Shown: positions 1-8,644 of the stretch, piece after piece
Layout of the letters: each line of letters opens with the position of its first letter
Position numbering within the stretch: the first letter of the stretch is position 1
NCBI GenBank assembly: GCA_017503105.1
Contig: JAFVTS010000006.1
Span: 29,027 to 93,026, forward strand
DNA: 64,000 nt
From: Clostridia bacterium
GTDB lineage: Bacteria > Bacillota > Clostridia > Oscillospirales > CAG-272
Direction of reading: 5' to 3'
The notes under the pieces: model-generated
Seen by the model: the letters and a program-made list of their open reading frames with translations, nothing else
Told to the model about the DNA's origin: nothing
Database searches by the model: none
Position numbers and translations under genes: made by a program

Positions 1-526
1 CGTCAAGAGAAAGGCTGTACTTATACTGCTCTCCCGGCTCAAACTCAAGCGGGTCCTCCGGAAGTGCTCTCGCTATATCAAGCGTCGGGCATCTTCCGTC
101 CGTCGCCGCCTTTACACGGCGGATCCCCGAGCGGTCTACGTTATAATCAAGCCCTGAGGTCATAGTGAGAAGGTGCTTTATGAGCATAGGATTTTTAGCC
201 TCGGTGATCTCCACCGAGCCATCGGCTCTCACCGTCTTTACGGTGAGATTTTTATATTCGGGAAAATACGCGTAAACGGGGTCGGTGATGACTATTTCTC
301 CGCGCTCGATAAGCTGTGTCGCGGCGACGCAGGTAGCCACCTTGGTGCAGGAATAAAGCCTGTAAAGGGCGTCGCGCCTGACGGGTGTTTGCAAGCGAAG
401 GTTATCAAATCCCGTAGAATGACGGAATACCTCTTCTCTGCCGACGTATATAGACGTGTCGGAGCCGGGAATGCCGAGAAGCGGTAAATAATAATCAAGA
501 AAATTCTTTAAAGGTTCAAAGTTCAT
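1..526 (-). CDS. Serine hydrolase, beta-lactamase/class C family (partial, cut by window edge)
   Basis: The reading frame is open from an ATG at 524-526 to the left edge, so only about the first 175 residues are present. A ribosome site AGAGGTG precedes the ATG. The sequence contains S-C-T-K (Ser59, Lys62), the nucleophile/base motif of class C beta-lactamases, DD-peptidases and EstB-type esterases, in the usual context (ALYRLYSCTKVAT). Further on come the typical TMTSGL stretch and a Tyr-Ser motif in QYKYSLS that fits the second active-site motif. No signal peptide is visible, so a cytoplasmic esterase or peptidase is more likely than a secreted resistance enzyme. It lies 10 bases after mutS2 in the same direction and is probably the last gene of that operon. 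Substrate unknown. Confidence 0.8.
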   Translation of the reverse strand, partial: MNFEPLKNFLDYYLPLLGIPGSDTSIYVGREEVFRHSTGFDNLRLQTPVRRDALYRLYSCTKVATCVAATQLIERGEIVITDPVYAYFPEYKNLTVKTVRADGSVEITEAKNPMLIKHLLTMTSGLDYNVDRSGIRRVKAATDGRCPTLDIARALPEDPLEFEPGEQYKYSLSLD

Positions 527-536
527 ATCACACCTC

Positions 537-2939
537 TTATTGTTTAAATTCTATAATGGTAACACCCGCATCGCCCTCGCCCCACTCGCCGTGGCGGTAG
601 GATCTTATGCGTCTGTCGGATTTAAAATACTTCCAAAGCGCGGCGCGGAGAGCTCCCGTGCCCTTGCCGTGAATTATTCTGACCGAAGGAATGCCCGCAA
701 GCACGGCGTCGTCAAGATATTTATCGACGACGAACCAGGCGTCGTCTCCGATCATTCCCCTGACGTCGACCTCGGTCTTGAAGCTTGAAACGATGGTCTT
801 TTTGACCTTTCCCTCGCTCGGACGCTTCACCTCGGGCGGCTTTTTAAACTTCACGTTTCCTTCGAGAAGGCGGAGCTTCGACGCGTCAACCTTCGTTCGC
901 AGCACGCCTGCCGTAACGGAATAGATTCCCTTCTTTTCGTCGATCGCCGTGACCGTTCCCTCCGTGCCGACCGTCGTGACGTAGACCTTATCTCCGACCT
1001 TCAGGGGGCGCGGCAACTTATAATCATCGTCAAGGCTTATCTCCTTAACGTCGATCTCGGACATAAGCGACTCGGTTTCGGAAAGGCGGCGCCTTATTTC
1101 CTCACGCGCCGAGCTCATCATTGCGTTACGCGTTTCCTTGTCCTCAGCCTTTTTGAGATCCTCAAGCTGTCGGAATATAAACTCACTCGACGCTCTCGCG
1201 CTATCAAGAATCTGCCTTGCTTTTTGTGTCTGTTTTAAGATTTCTTCCTCGTTTTTGGCTATCCGAGCTTTCAGATCCTCTTCAGACGTCTTTTTGAATT
1301 CCTCGTATTCCGTGCGGAGCTTTTCGGCAAGCTCGCGCTCGCGCTCCATCTCGATTCTGGATGTGTCAAGCTTTTCGATAACGTCCTCGAAGCGCTTGTT
1401 ATCGCGCTCGATAAGCTTTCCTGCGCGCTCTATTACGTCCTCGGGCATTCCGAGCTTCTCGGAGATGGCGAATGCGTTTGATTTACCGGGCGTGCCTATT
1501 ACGAGCTTGTAGGTCGGACGAAGCGTTTCCACGTCGAACTCACAAGAGGCGTTTTGCACACCCGGGGTCTCAAGCGCGTAAGCCTTGAGCTCGGCGTAGT
1601 GCGTCGTGGATGCCGAGAGAGCACCGCTCGCTTTAGTTTTTTCAAGTATCGCGATGGCAAGTGCCGCGCCCTCTATCGGGTCGGTTCCCGAACCGAGCTC
1701 ATCGAACAGGACGAGCGAGCGTGGACCTACCTTCGATAGAATGTCTACCACGTTAACCATATGCGAGGAGAAGGTCGAAAGCGACGCCTCAATGCTCTGC
1801 TCGTCGCCGATATCGGCAAGGATCGCATCAAAAACGCCGAGCGTGCTCTCCTCCGTCGCGGGAATCTGAAGCCCTGACTGCGCCATAAGCGCGAAGAGTC
1901 CAAGCGTCTTCAGCGTGACGGTCTTTCCGCCCGTGTTCGGACCCGTAACTATAAGAGTGTCGTACTCGCGGCCGACCGATACGTCGATGGGAACGACTCT
2001 TTCCTTAGGTATCAGTGGGTGTCTTGCACGCTTTAAGTCGATGAGCCGCTCCTTCGTTATCCTCGGCATCTCGGCTCGCATATTTATGGCAAGCGTTGCC
2101 GCGGCGAAGGTAAAGGCAAGATCGGTTATATTGTGATAATCGGCGCTGATCACGGAAGTTGCCTCGCCGCACTCGGCTGAAAGCGCAAAAAGTATGCGTT
2201 CGATCTCGTGCGACTCCTCGGCAAGGAGAGTTTTGAGCTCGTTATTAGCCTCAACTATCGCAATAGGCTCGATAAAGAGCGTAGCGCCAGAGGACGAGGT
2301 GTCGTGAACGAGACCCTTCATCTCGTTTTTGTATTCAGCCTTTACGGGCACGACGTATCTGCCGCCGCGCATCGTTACTATATTTTCCTGAAGATATTTA
2401 TTTCTGACACCGCCGACGTAAGTGGCAAGGGTGTCTTTTATTTTATTGTTGACGCTCTTTATCTTCCTTCGTATCTCCGCGAGCGCGGGGCTCGCCTCGT
2501 CGGCTATGAGTTCTTCTGAAATTATAGCGCGCCTTATCTTGTCTTCAAGCGCTCTGTTCGGTATGAGCCGCGCGAAGATAGGGTCAAGCGAGGTCTCGAA
2601 GGGCTTGTCCGTGCTTATATAATCAAGCATAACTCTCGCGCTGTGAAGAAGTGACGATATGTCGAGAAGCTCTCTTGGCGAAAGCAGTGCCCCTTTATAC
2701 GCGCGCTCCGATGCGGAAACGACGCTCTCGGGCGCCGAAAAAGACGGATAGCCCTTCGCGTTTATCAAGCGCTTTGCGTCGTCGGTCCTTTTCTGCCTTG
2801 AAATAACTACGTCAATATCCGACGTCGGCGTCAGCGCGGCAGCTCTTGCCTTTGCGCCCTCGGTAGCGGCGCACTCAACGAGCATATCCTTGATTTTTTG
2901 GTATTCGAGTGTTTTCAGGGTTCTGTTGGTAAACAGCAT
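537..2939 (-). CDS. mutS2: Endonuclease MutS2
   Basis: 800 residues, the usual MutS2 length. The N-terminal half is a MutS-like core without the mismatch-recognition domain. A Walker A motif (GPNTGGKT, about residues 333-340) and Walker B (LVLFDELGSGTDP, about 405-417) form the ATPase. A charged coiled-coil stretch follows (about 510-630), then a KOW-like segment and a C-terminal Smr nuclease domain (from about 725) with the HGKGTG motif. The family suppresses homologous recombination, and in Bacillus it also splits collided ribosomes; that role here is inferred. The start codon directly abuts the stop of recO, so the genes are co-transcribed. Confidence 0.95.
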   Translation of the reverse strand: MLFTNRTLKTLEYQKIKDMLVECAATEGAKARAAALTPTSDIDVVISRQKRTDDAKRLINAKGYPSFSAPESVVSASERAYKGALLSPRELLDISSLLHSARVMLDYISTDKPFETSLDPIFARLIPNRALEDKIRRAIISEELIADEASPALAEIRRKIKSVNNKIKDTLATYVGGVRNKYLQENIVTMRGGRYVVPVKAEYKNEMKGLVHDTSSSGATLFIEPIAIVEANNELKTLLAEESHEIERILFALSAECGEATSVISADYHNITDLAFTFAAATLAINMRAEMPRITKERLIDLKRARHPLIPKERVVPIDVSVGREYDTLIVTGPNTGGKTVTLKTLGLFALMAQSGLQIPATEESTLGVFDAILADIGDEQSIEASLSTFSSHMVNVVDILSKVGPRSLVLFDELGSGTDPIEGAALAIAILEKTKASGALSASTTHYAELKAYALETPGVQNASCEFDVETLRPTYKLVIGTPGKSNAFAISEKLGMPEDVIERAGKLIERDNKRFEDVIEKLDTSRIEMERERELAEKLRTEYEEFKKTSEEDLKARIAKNEEEILKQTQKARQILDSARASSEFIFRQLEDLKKAEDKETRNAMMSSAREEIRRRLSETESLMSEIDVKEISLDDDYKLPRPLKVGDKVYVTTVGTEGTVTAIDEKKGIYSVTAGVLRTKVDASKLRLLEGNVKFKKPPEVKRPSEGKVKKTIVSSFKTEVDVRGMIGDDAWFVVDKYLDDAVLAGIPSVRIIHGKGTGALRAALWKYFKSDRRIRSYRHGEWGEGDAGVTIIEFKQ

Positions 2940-3716
2940 TTATCTTTTTACCTCGTTATAAAATTTAAGTGCTCTGTACGAGCGCTCAAGATGGTTCGTA
3001 AGATATTCCTCTGCGGCACGCGAGAAAAGATGCATATCCTCGTCCGAGGTGCTGTAAGAGAATATCTTTTCCTGCGGAGCGTGTACGGAATAAGCAAAAG
3101 CGTCCTTCGCGCCTTCCGTAAGGATAGAGATAATATGGCTCTCGTGCGGCTCGGAGATCATCTCGCGCTTTGCCTCGGAGCGTCTTCTGCACTCGCGGCA
3201 TTCAAGAGCTCCCGCCATAATATCGAAATAGAAGTCACCGTGCCGCTCCCCGCACGCGGAGCACGCAAGCACGTCGGGCATAAAGCCGAGTATGGACATT
3301 GCCCTGACCTCAAAGGTCGCTTTTATTTTATCAAGAGGATGCTTGCCGCTTGCTATGGCGTAAAGGGAGTTTAACGAAAGGCGAAGAAGCTCGCGCTCCG
3401 CCTCCGTAACGCCCACGTCGTCAAGCACCTCGGCGATATATCCCGCAAGAGCCAGCCCCTCGATAGAATTTCTTATATCGAAAAAGCTCTCTATCAGCTC
3501 AGCTTCCTTTATCTGATACTTATCGGAGTGCCCGAAAAGAACGTAGCTGCCGTAGCAGAACTGCGTCGTTGCCGCCATTTTGCGGCTCTTCAGCGAACGA
3601 GCGCCTCTGGCGAGGGCGGTGATCACGCCCGCCTCCTCGGTGAAGAGAGTCACGAGCCTGTCCGATTCCTTCAAATCAACGGTCCTGATAACAAGACCTT
3701 TAACCTCCGTCAGCAT
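2940..3716 (-). CDS. recO: DNA repair protein RecO
   Basis: 258 residues. An N-terminal OB fold (VKGLVIRTVDLKESDRLVTLFTEEAGVITA; shown here only by its start) is followed by a helical domain with four cysteines (Cys152, Cys155, Cys173, Cys176) that form the zinc site typical of Gram-positive RecO. The protein loads RecA onto SSB-coated DNA in the RecFOR pathway, together with RecR, which is also encoded in this window (11597-12202). The ATG shares one base with the end of era and the stop abuts mutS2, so it is an internal operon gene. Confidence 0.94.
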   Translation of the reverse strand: MLTEVKGLVIRTVDLKESDRLVTLFTEEAGVITALARGARSLKSRKMAATTQFCYGSYVLFGHSDKYQIKEAELIESFFDIRNSIEGLALAGYIAEVLDDVGVTEAERELLRLSLNSLYAIASGKHPLDKIKATFEVRAMSILGFMPDVLACSACGERHGDFYFDIMAGALECRECRRRSEAKREMISEPHESHIISILTEGAKDAFAYSVHAPQEKIFSYSTSDEDMHLFSRAAEEYLTNHLERSYRALKFYNEVKR

Positions 3717-4603
3717 TATTCTTCCTTTTTAAAGCCGAAGTCGTTGATGTTGAATTCGCTGTCGCGCCAATTTTCCTTTACTCTTACGTAAAGGTCAAGG
3801 AAAACTCTCGTATCGAGCATCCTTTCGATATCCTCGCGCGCCTTTGAGCCGATGCGCTTTATTCCCGCGCCGCCCTTGCCTATAATTATTCCCTTGTGCG
3901 ACGCCTTTTCGCAGTAGATCTCCGCTCTTATGGAAACGAGATCCTTCTTCTCCGTCCACTCCTCGATGGTAACGGCGATGCCGTGAGGGATCTCCTCGTC
4001 AAGGGAGCGAAGAAGCTTTTCTCTGATTATCTCGGCGGCGATCTGCTTTTCGGGCTGATCGGTCACGATGTCGTCGGAGAAGAACCAATCGCCCTCGTAA
4101 AGATACCTCTTACACTCGGAGAGAAGAATGTCCACGCCCTTGCCGCTCTTTGCCGAGAGCGGGATAACGGCGTCAAAATCAAAAGCCTCGGCGTACGCAG
4201 CTATGGTCTTCGCGATATTCGCGGAGCGCACCGCGTCGACCTTGTTGATGACGAGCACGGCGGGAAGGCCCTCCGATCTTAAGCGCGAGATTATCTTCGC
4301 CTCAATATCACCGACCTCCTCACGCGCCTCCGTAACGAGAATGGCGGCGTCAACGCCCCCGAGGGTGTCGGACGCGGTCTTCATCATAAAATCTCCGAGC
4401 CTCGTGCGCGGCTTATGTATTCCCGGGGTGTCAAGAAAGACCGTCTGCTCCTCGCCCTCGGTATATATGCCCGTTATCCTGTTTCTCGTCGTCTGGGGCT
4501 TTTTCGAAACTATCGCGACCTTCTCGCCGAGTATCGTGTTGAGAAGAGTCGACTTTCCTACGTTCGGACGTCCTACTATTGCTATAAACGCTGTCTTTTT
4601 CAT
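3716..4603 (-). CDS. era: GTPase Era
   Basis: 295 residues from the ATG at 4601-4603, chosen because GGAG sits six bases upstream. A TTG four codons further upstream is in frame but overlaps that ribosome site. G1 is GRPNVGKS (11-18), G3 DTPG (58-61) and G4 NKVD (120-123). The C-terminal KH domain carries GIIIGKGGAGIKRIG near residue 236. Era binds the 3' end of 16S rRNA and promotes 30S maturation at the membrane. It is flanked by ybeY and recO, the conserved Firmicutes order. Confidence 0.96.
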   Translation of the reverse strand: MKKTAFIAIVGRPNVGKSTLLNTILGEKVAIVSKKPQTTRNRITGIYTEGEEQTVFLDTPGIHKPRTRLGDFMMKTASDTLGGVDAAILVTEAREEVGDIEAKIISRLRSEGLPAVLVINKVDAVRSANIAKTIAAYAEAFDFDAVIPLSAKSGKGVDILLSECKRYLYEGDWFFSDDIVTDQPEKQIAAEIIREKLLRSLDEEIPHGIAVTIEEWTEKKDLVSIRAEIYCEKASHKGIIIGKGGAGIKRIGSKAREDIERMLDTRVFLDLYVRVKENWRDSEFNINDFGFKKEE

Positions 4604-4618
4604 CTTTATCTCCAAATT

Positions 4619-5095
4619 TTATATTTCAACTTCTTTGATTATCGCTCTTTGACGCTCACACTGCTCCTCGTCGTCCTCGGGACTTCTCTCGTGGTCGTAG
4701 CCGAGAAGATGAAGCGTGGAATGTACGGCGAGGAAAGCCGCCTCTCTGATAAAGCCGTGTCCGAGCTCCCTTGCCTGCTCCTTTGCGCGCTCGACGGAAA
4801 TGACTATATCACCAAGCTCCGCCCGACCGAGCACGAAGGCGTCGGAAAAATCGCCGTCCTCGTAAAGGGGGAACGAAAGCACGTCCGTGTGCTTGTCCAC
4901 GCCCCTGTACTTTTCGTTAAGCTTCCTAATATAAGCGTTATCGCAAAGAGTGACCGAAACGGTGGCGTCAAGGGGAAATCTTTCGTATTCAAGCGTTTTC
5001 TTTATCGCTCTTCTCAAAACGAGTTTTAAATAATAATCAGCCTCCTCGAATTTCTCCGTCGCGCAAAAATCTATATAAAGCTTATTCCGTTTCAC
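4619..5095 (-). CDS. ybeY: Endoribonuclease YbeY
   Basis: 158 residues. The zinc-binding motif HxxxHxxxxxH is intact (His125, His129, His135 in HSTLHLLGYDH). YbeY is a single-strand endoribonuclease for 16S rRNA 3'-end maturation and rRNA quality control, and it works with Era. The start is a GTG whose last bases overlap the TGA of phoH (GTGA), so translation is coupled. Gene order phoH-ybeY-era is conserved across Bacillota; the dgkA and cdd genes often found between ybeY and era are missing here. Confidence 0.95.
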   Translation of the reverse strand: MKRNKLYIDFCATEKFEEADYYLKLVLRRAIKKTLEYERFPLDATVSVTLCDNAYIRKLNEKYRGVDKHTDVLSFPLYEDGDFSDAFVLGRAELGDIVISVERAKEQARELGHGFIREAAFLAVHSTLHLLGYDHERSPEDDEEQCERQRAIIKEVEI

Positions 5096-6096
5096 TGTTT
5101 TTCGCTCTCCTTCTTTTTCTCTGTCCTGAAGTGCTTTGCCCGAGCCTCTCGCTCGTAGCTCTCGTACGCGCTGATGATCTTGCGCACGAGATGATGCCTT
5201 ACGACGTCGCGCTCGGAAAATTCAAATATCCCTATACCCTCTATTCCGCGAAGGACCTTTGCCGCAATGGAAAGACCGCTCTTTTTGCCAAACGGCAGAT
5301 CCGTTTGCGAAAGGTCGCCCGTAACGACAGCCTTCGAGTTATATCCAAGACGGGTAAGGAACATCTTCATCTGCTCAGGGGTCGTGTTCTGCGCCTCGTC
5401 AAGAATTATAAACGAGTCGTCAAGGGTGCGTCCTCTCATATAAGCGAGCGGTGCTATCTCTATCGTCCCTCTTTCTACGTGTCTTTGATAGTTCTCCGCT
5501 CCGAGCATCTCAAAGAGCGCGTCGTAAAGGGGTCTGAGATACGGGTCTATCTTACTCTGAAGATCGCCGGGCAAAAAGCCGAGCCTCTCGCCCGCCTCGA
5601 CCGCGGGACGCGTAAGAATTATCCTGCTCACCGCCTTATTTTTCAAGGCTTCGACCGCCATAGCGACGGCGAGGAAGGTCTTACCCGTTCCCGCAGGTCC
5701 AAGACCGAGAATTACGGTATTGTTCTTTATAGCGGAGATGTACTTCTTCTGACCGATGGTCTTTGCCTTGATGGGCTTTCCTCTGCTCGTCAGGCAGACG
5801 ACGTCCTCCGAGAGCTTCTCCGCGCCCTCGTCAAGCCCGTCCCTTACAAGCCCTATAACGTATTCTATCGCCTGCTCCTCGATACGCTCGCCCGAGCCCG
5901 TCATATGCTTCAAATATTCGAGCACCCTTGCAGCCATAGCCGCCTCGCGCTCCTCGCCGTTTATGACGATAGCGTCACCGAACTCGGGACCGCCGCTTCT
6001 GTTAAATATATGAACGCCGAACTCAGATTCTATCCGCTTCACGTTTTTATCAAACGCTCCGAATATCGCGGACGTCGCCTCGCTTGAGCTCGTCAT
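5092..6096 (-). CDS. phoH: PhoH-like ATPase
   Basis: 334 residues from the ATG at 6094-6096, which has AAAGG at good spacing. Upstream in-frame ATG (6112-6114) and TTG (6121-6123) codons lack a ribosome site. An N-terminal KH-like region (about 1-80) precedes a P-loop NTPase with Walker A GPAGTGKT (133-140), RPAVEAGE, and Walker B FIILDEAQN. It belongs to the PhoH/YbeZ family, RNA-associated ATPases genetically linked to YbeY. The exact reaction is not established. It is coupled to ybeY by a stop/start overlap. Confidence 0.92.
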   Translation of the reverse strand: MTSSSEATSAIFGAFDKNVKRIESEFGVHIFNRSGGPEFGDAIVINGEEREAAMAARVLEYLKHMTGSGERIEEQAIEYVIGLVRDGLDEGAEKLSEDVVCLTSRGKPIKAKTIGQKKYISAIKNNTVILGLGPAGTGKTFLAVAMAVEALKNKAVSRIILTRPAVEAGERLGFLPGDLQSKIDPYLRPLYDALFEMLGAENYQRHVERGTIEIAPLAYMRGRTLDDSFIILDEAQNTTPEQMKMFLTRLGYNSKAVVTGDLSQTDLPFGKKSGLSIAAKVLRGIEGIGIFEFSERDVVRHHLVRKIISAYESYEREARAKHFRTEKKKESEKQ

Positions 6097-6106
6097 TACA
6101 ATCCTT

Positions 6107-7294
6107 TCAGCCATCGGGAACAAACCTTTCTTTTTCCTCGGAGACGGAGATGGGGATCTCCCTGCCGATATTTTTAAGCACGGTATATTCGGAATACATA
6201 GTATATCCGCCGTCGGTGAACGCGCCGTCCGTTCTCACCGAGATGACCTCGGCGTCCGCGGTCTTATTTAAGAATTGCTCCAAAAGCTCCCCTGCCGCGG
6301 TCTTGACCATCTCGTCTTTTCCGAGTGAGCGCTCCTTGACGTTGTACGAAAGGCGCGTTTTAACGCATCTTTCAAGCGGTAATCTGTATCTTCCGAAAAG
6401 CGTGAGTTGACTTTTATACTCTATTATATCACACATTCCATCCAAATTTCTACTGTTTTTTAAAATATTTATGGAAAATCCTAAAATTTTATAGCTTACA
6501 CCGACGTTTTCGGAAGAAACGTAGACCTTTTCCTCTCTTGATTCCAAGGCTGTGGCGCTTACCTTTCCGTAAACCCGTCCGACGATGGATCCCTCCGCAC
6601 GAACGAAGCCGCCCCCAAGCTCCCCCGGAATTATACCCGAGATGAGAACGTCACCCTTCTTTACAGCGTCGCCCGCTTTTACGACGGCGTAACCACTCCT
6701 TACGTTTATTTCCTCTATGACAGCGTCCTCGCTCGCGACGACGTTTGAGTAAGTGAGCCCGTCGTCTTCTTTTTCAAAGCTGTTCTTCTTTCCGAGCGTT
6801 ACGTAAGCCACCGTGCCGCGTCTGTTCACGTTGACCCAGGAAATATCGTCGGATGAAAGAAGCAGCTCTGCCTCAAGGGCATCCTTGTCTATCTGCCCCC
6901 AGCGCGCACCCGAATAAAGCCCAAGCTCGCTAAGTGCGCAAAGCGTCTCCTCCCCGTAGAAGCTCTCGTCGAAAATTCGTACGTCCCAGACGGCGCCCGA
7001 GCACCAAACGAATATAAAAACACCGAGAAGAATACCTAAGAAAGTTCCGTAACAATGCCTGTTTCGGTATATAAATCCGGGCAGACCGAGAATTTCCGTT
7101 TCCGTAAAATCAATTTTACCGCGCAACTCACGGCGCAAGCGAGCCCCGTCTCTGGGCCTTACCTCGCAGGTAAAATCACGCTTTACGGAGGCGTTTATAC
7201 CCAATCGTAAAAGCGCGTTTACCAAGCTTGGAGCATCCTTTTCCTCCACGGAAAAAACCGTATAACCGAAGATGAGTCCGTCAATTCTTGGCAT
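6107..7294 (-). CDS. yqfD: Sporulation protein YqfD
   Basis: 395 residues from the ATG at 7292-7294, inside the end of yqfC; GGAGG lies 12 bases upstream. An in-frame GTG at 7321 is possible but would overlap more of yqfC. The N-terminal cytoplasmic domain of about 75 residues is followed by a single transmembrane helix (YGTFLGILLGVFIFVWCSGA) and a large outer domain with predicted beta structure. YqfD is made in the mother cell under sigma-E in Bacillus and is needed for efficient sporulation, probably in the forespore-engulfing membranes. The molecular role is unknown. It heads the phoH-ybeY-era run with yqfC. Confidence 0.88.
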   Translation of the reverse strand: MPRIDGLIFGYTVFSVEEKDAPSLVNALLRLGINASVKRDFTCEVRPRDGARLRRELRGKIDFTETEILGLPGFIYRNRHCYGTFLGILLGVFIFVWCSGAVWDVRIFDESFYGEETLCALSELGLYSGARWGQIDKDALEAELLLSSDDISWVNVNRRGTVAYVTLGKKNSFEKEDDGLTYSNVVASEDAVIEEINVRSGYAVVKAGDAVKKGDVLISGIIPGELGGGFVRAEGSIVGRVYGKVSATALESREEKVYVSSENVGVSYKILGFSINILKNSRNLDGMCDIIEYKSQLTLFGRYRLPLERCVKTRLSYNVKERSLGKDEMVKTAAGELLEQFLNKTADAEVISVRTDGAFTDGGYTMYSEYTVLKNIGREIPISVSEEKERFVPDG

Positions 7295-7532
7295 AAGCAA
7301 ACCCGACCTCCGAAATCTCACCCACTATCTCAACGCCCCGTCCCTCGAATACCGAGAGCCTGAGCCCTGTCCCCGATACGCGGATCCGCCCACCGTGGCT
7401 CACGAGAGTTATCTTTTCGGGCGAAAGTTCCGACACCGCGACGACGGCGCCGAGGGACATACGCATTCCTCTGCCCGCGCGCTCCGCGTTCATAAAAAAA
7501 CCGCTCGGCGGCACCGCTCTTTTTTCTGTCAT
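7281..7532 (-). CDS. yqfC: Sporulation protein YqfC
   Basis: 83 residues from the ATG at 7530-7532, supported by GGGAGG seven bases upstream; the open frame extends further upstream without a ribosome site. It matches the small YqfC/YabP-like family: short beta-strand-rich sequence with a central ITLVSHGGRIRVSGTGLRL and no transmembrane segment. In spore formers it is always next to yqfD, and here the two genes overlap by 14 bases. The role is inferred from family and position. Confidence 0.82.
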   Translation of the reverse strand: MTEKRAVPPSGFFMNAERAGRGMRMSLGAVVAVSELSPEKITLVSHGGRIRVSGTGLRLSVFEGRGVEIVGEISEVGFAYAKN

Positions 7533-7566
7533 TTTTATACCTCCCAGAACATAAGCCTTTAATATG

Positions 7567-7597
7567 AATGTATGTAAAGAAGGTGTGAAAAAATGAC
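7567..7597 (-). promoter_or_regulatory. Candidate sigma-E promoter for yqfC
   Basis: Read on the minus strand, GTCATTTT and CATACATT are separated by 15 bases. They resemble the sigma-E elements GTCATATT and CATACAMT (7/8 matches each), although the usual spacing is 13-14. It would start transcription near 7560, ahead of the yqfC ribosome site. The call rests on similarity only. Confidence 0.3.
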
Positions 7598-8537
7598 TGA
7601 TAATATAAAACCGAAAACAGCGAAAAGAAAAAAGGCTCACCCCGCCGCCGCTCTGATAGTGCTCGCGCTCCTTGTAAGTCCCGCTTTTTTGTTCCCGAAA
7701 GAGCTTTCCTCGGGTGTTCTTTTCGGCCTCTGTCTTTCGTTTGAATGCGTTATCCCGTCGGTCTTTCCGTTTTTCGTCATAGCGGACGCCATAGCCTCGT
7801 TTGGCGGCGGTATTGAAGACGGAATGCTCGGAAGGCTGTTTTCCAAAATATTCAGGCTGCCCGCCCGAGCCCTTGAAGCCTTCGTGCTCGGAAACGTATG
7901 CGGCTTTCCCCTCGGTGTAAAGGCGGCGTCCGATCTATACGAAAGAGGTGAGATAACGAAAAAGGAAGCGGAGCACCTTATCGGCTTTGCGAACGGTCCG
8001 TCGCTCGCCTTTACCCTCGGTGCTGTCGGAACGGGTATGCTCGGCAGCATAAAATACGGATTTCTACTTTACTCATCGCTCGTCATATCGTCTGTTGCCG
8101 TAGGTTTTATCTTCAGGTCAAAGAGTGAAATAATCAACAAACCGAGCCTTATTTCAAGGCAGAAGTTCGATTTGGTAAGCTCTATAAAAAACGCGGGCTT
8201 CAATTCCGTGACCGTCAGCTCGTATATAATCTTCTTCTCCGCCGTTTCTGCTCTTCTGAGATCACTCATAAAAAGCGAGCCTTTGGCTCTTTTAGCAATC
8301 GTCTTTTCAGAGGTCTCGGGAGCCGCGGCGTACATAAGCTCAGCCGCGTTTTTGCCACCGAGGATCGGGCTTGCTTTAATGGCGTCGGCTCTTGCTTTCT
8401 CAGGCTTTTCCGTGCATTTGCAATCGAGAAGCCTTGCGCACTCGGATATTTCGTTCATTAAATATTATATAATGAAAGTCGTTCAAGCCCCGCTCTGCGC
8501 GGCACTTACCTTTTTGCTTTCGTTTGCGCTTATATAA
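7593..8537 (+). CDS. ylbJ: Sporulation integral membrane protein YlbJ
   Basis: 314 residues with about eight hydrophobic segments beginning at AAALIVLALLVSPAFLF after a basic N-terminus. It has the nucleoside-recognition (Gate) features of the SpoIIM/YlbJ family: CVIPSVFPFFVIADAIASFG and GNVCGFPLGVKAASDLYERG. YlbJ acts in the mother cell during engulfment and cortex formation in Bacillus. The ribosome site GAAGGTG lies before the ATG. It is divergent from yqfC, and both are sporulation genes, so the shared 60-base spacer probably holds two sporulation promoters. Confidence 0.88.
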   Translation: MTDNIKPKTAKRKKAHPAAALIVLALLVSPAFLFPKELSSGVLFGLCLSFECVIPSVFPFFVIADAIASFGGGIEDGMLGRLFSKIFRLPARALEAFVLGNVCGFPLGVKAASDLYERGEITKKEAEHLIGFANGPSLAFTLGAVGTGMLGSIKYGFLLYSSLVISSVAVGFIFRSKSEIINKPSLISRQKFDLVSSIKNAGFNSVTVSSYIIFFSAVSALLRSLIKSEPLALLAIVFSEVSGAAAYISSAAFLPPRIGLALMASALAFSGFSVHLQSRSLAHSDISFIKYYIMKVVQAPLCAALTFLLSFALI

Positions 8538-8600
8538 AATATCGCCCGTTTTGCAGCTTTGCGGTATTTCATTTTCGGGTATAGTACGTTTATAAAAAAT

Positions 8601-8627
8601 CCGTCCGACGGAAAATCCGTCGGACGG
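8601..8627. terminator. Bidirectional terminator between ylbJ and pckG
   Basis: A perfect 11-bp stem (CCGTCCGACGG / CCGTCGGACGG) with a five-base loop. A-rich sequence lies on the left and CTTTTT follows shortly on the right, so it can serve both converging genes. Confidence 0.85.
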
Positions 8628-8644
8628 TGAACTTTTTCGGTTTA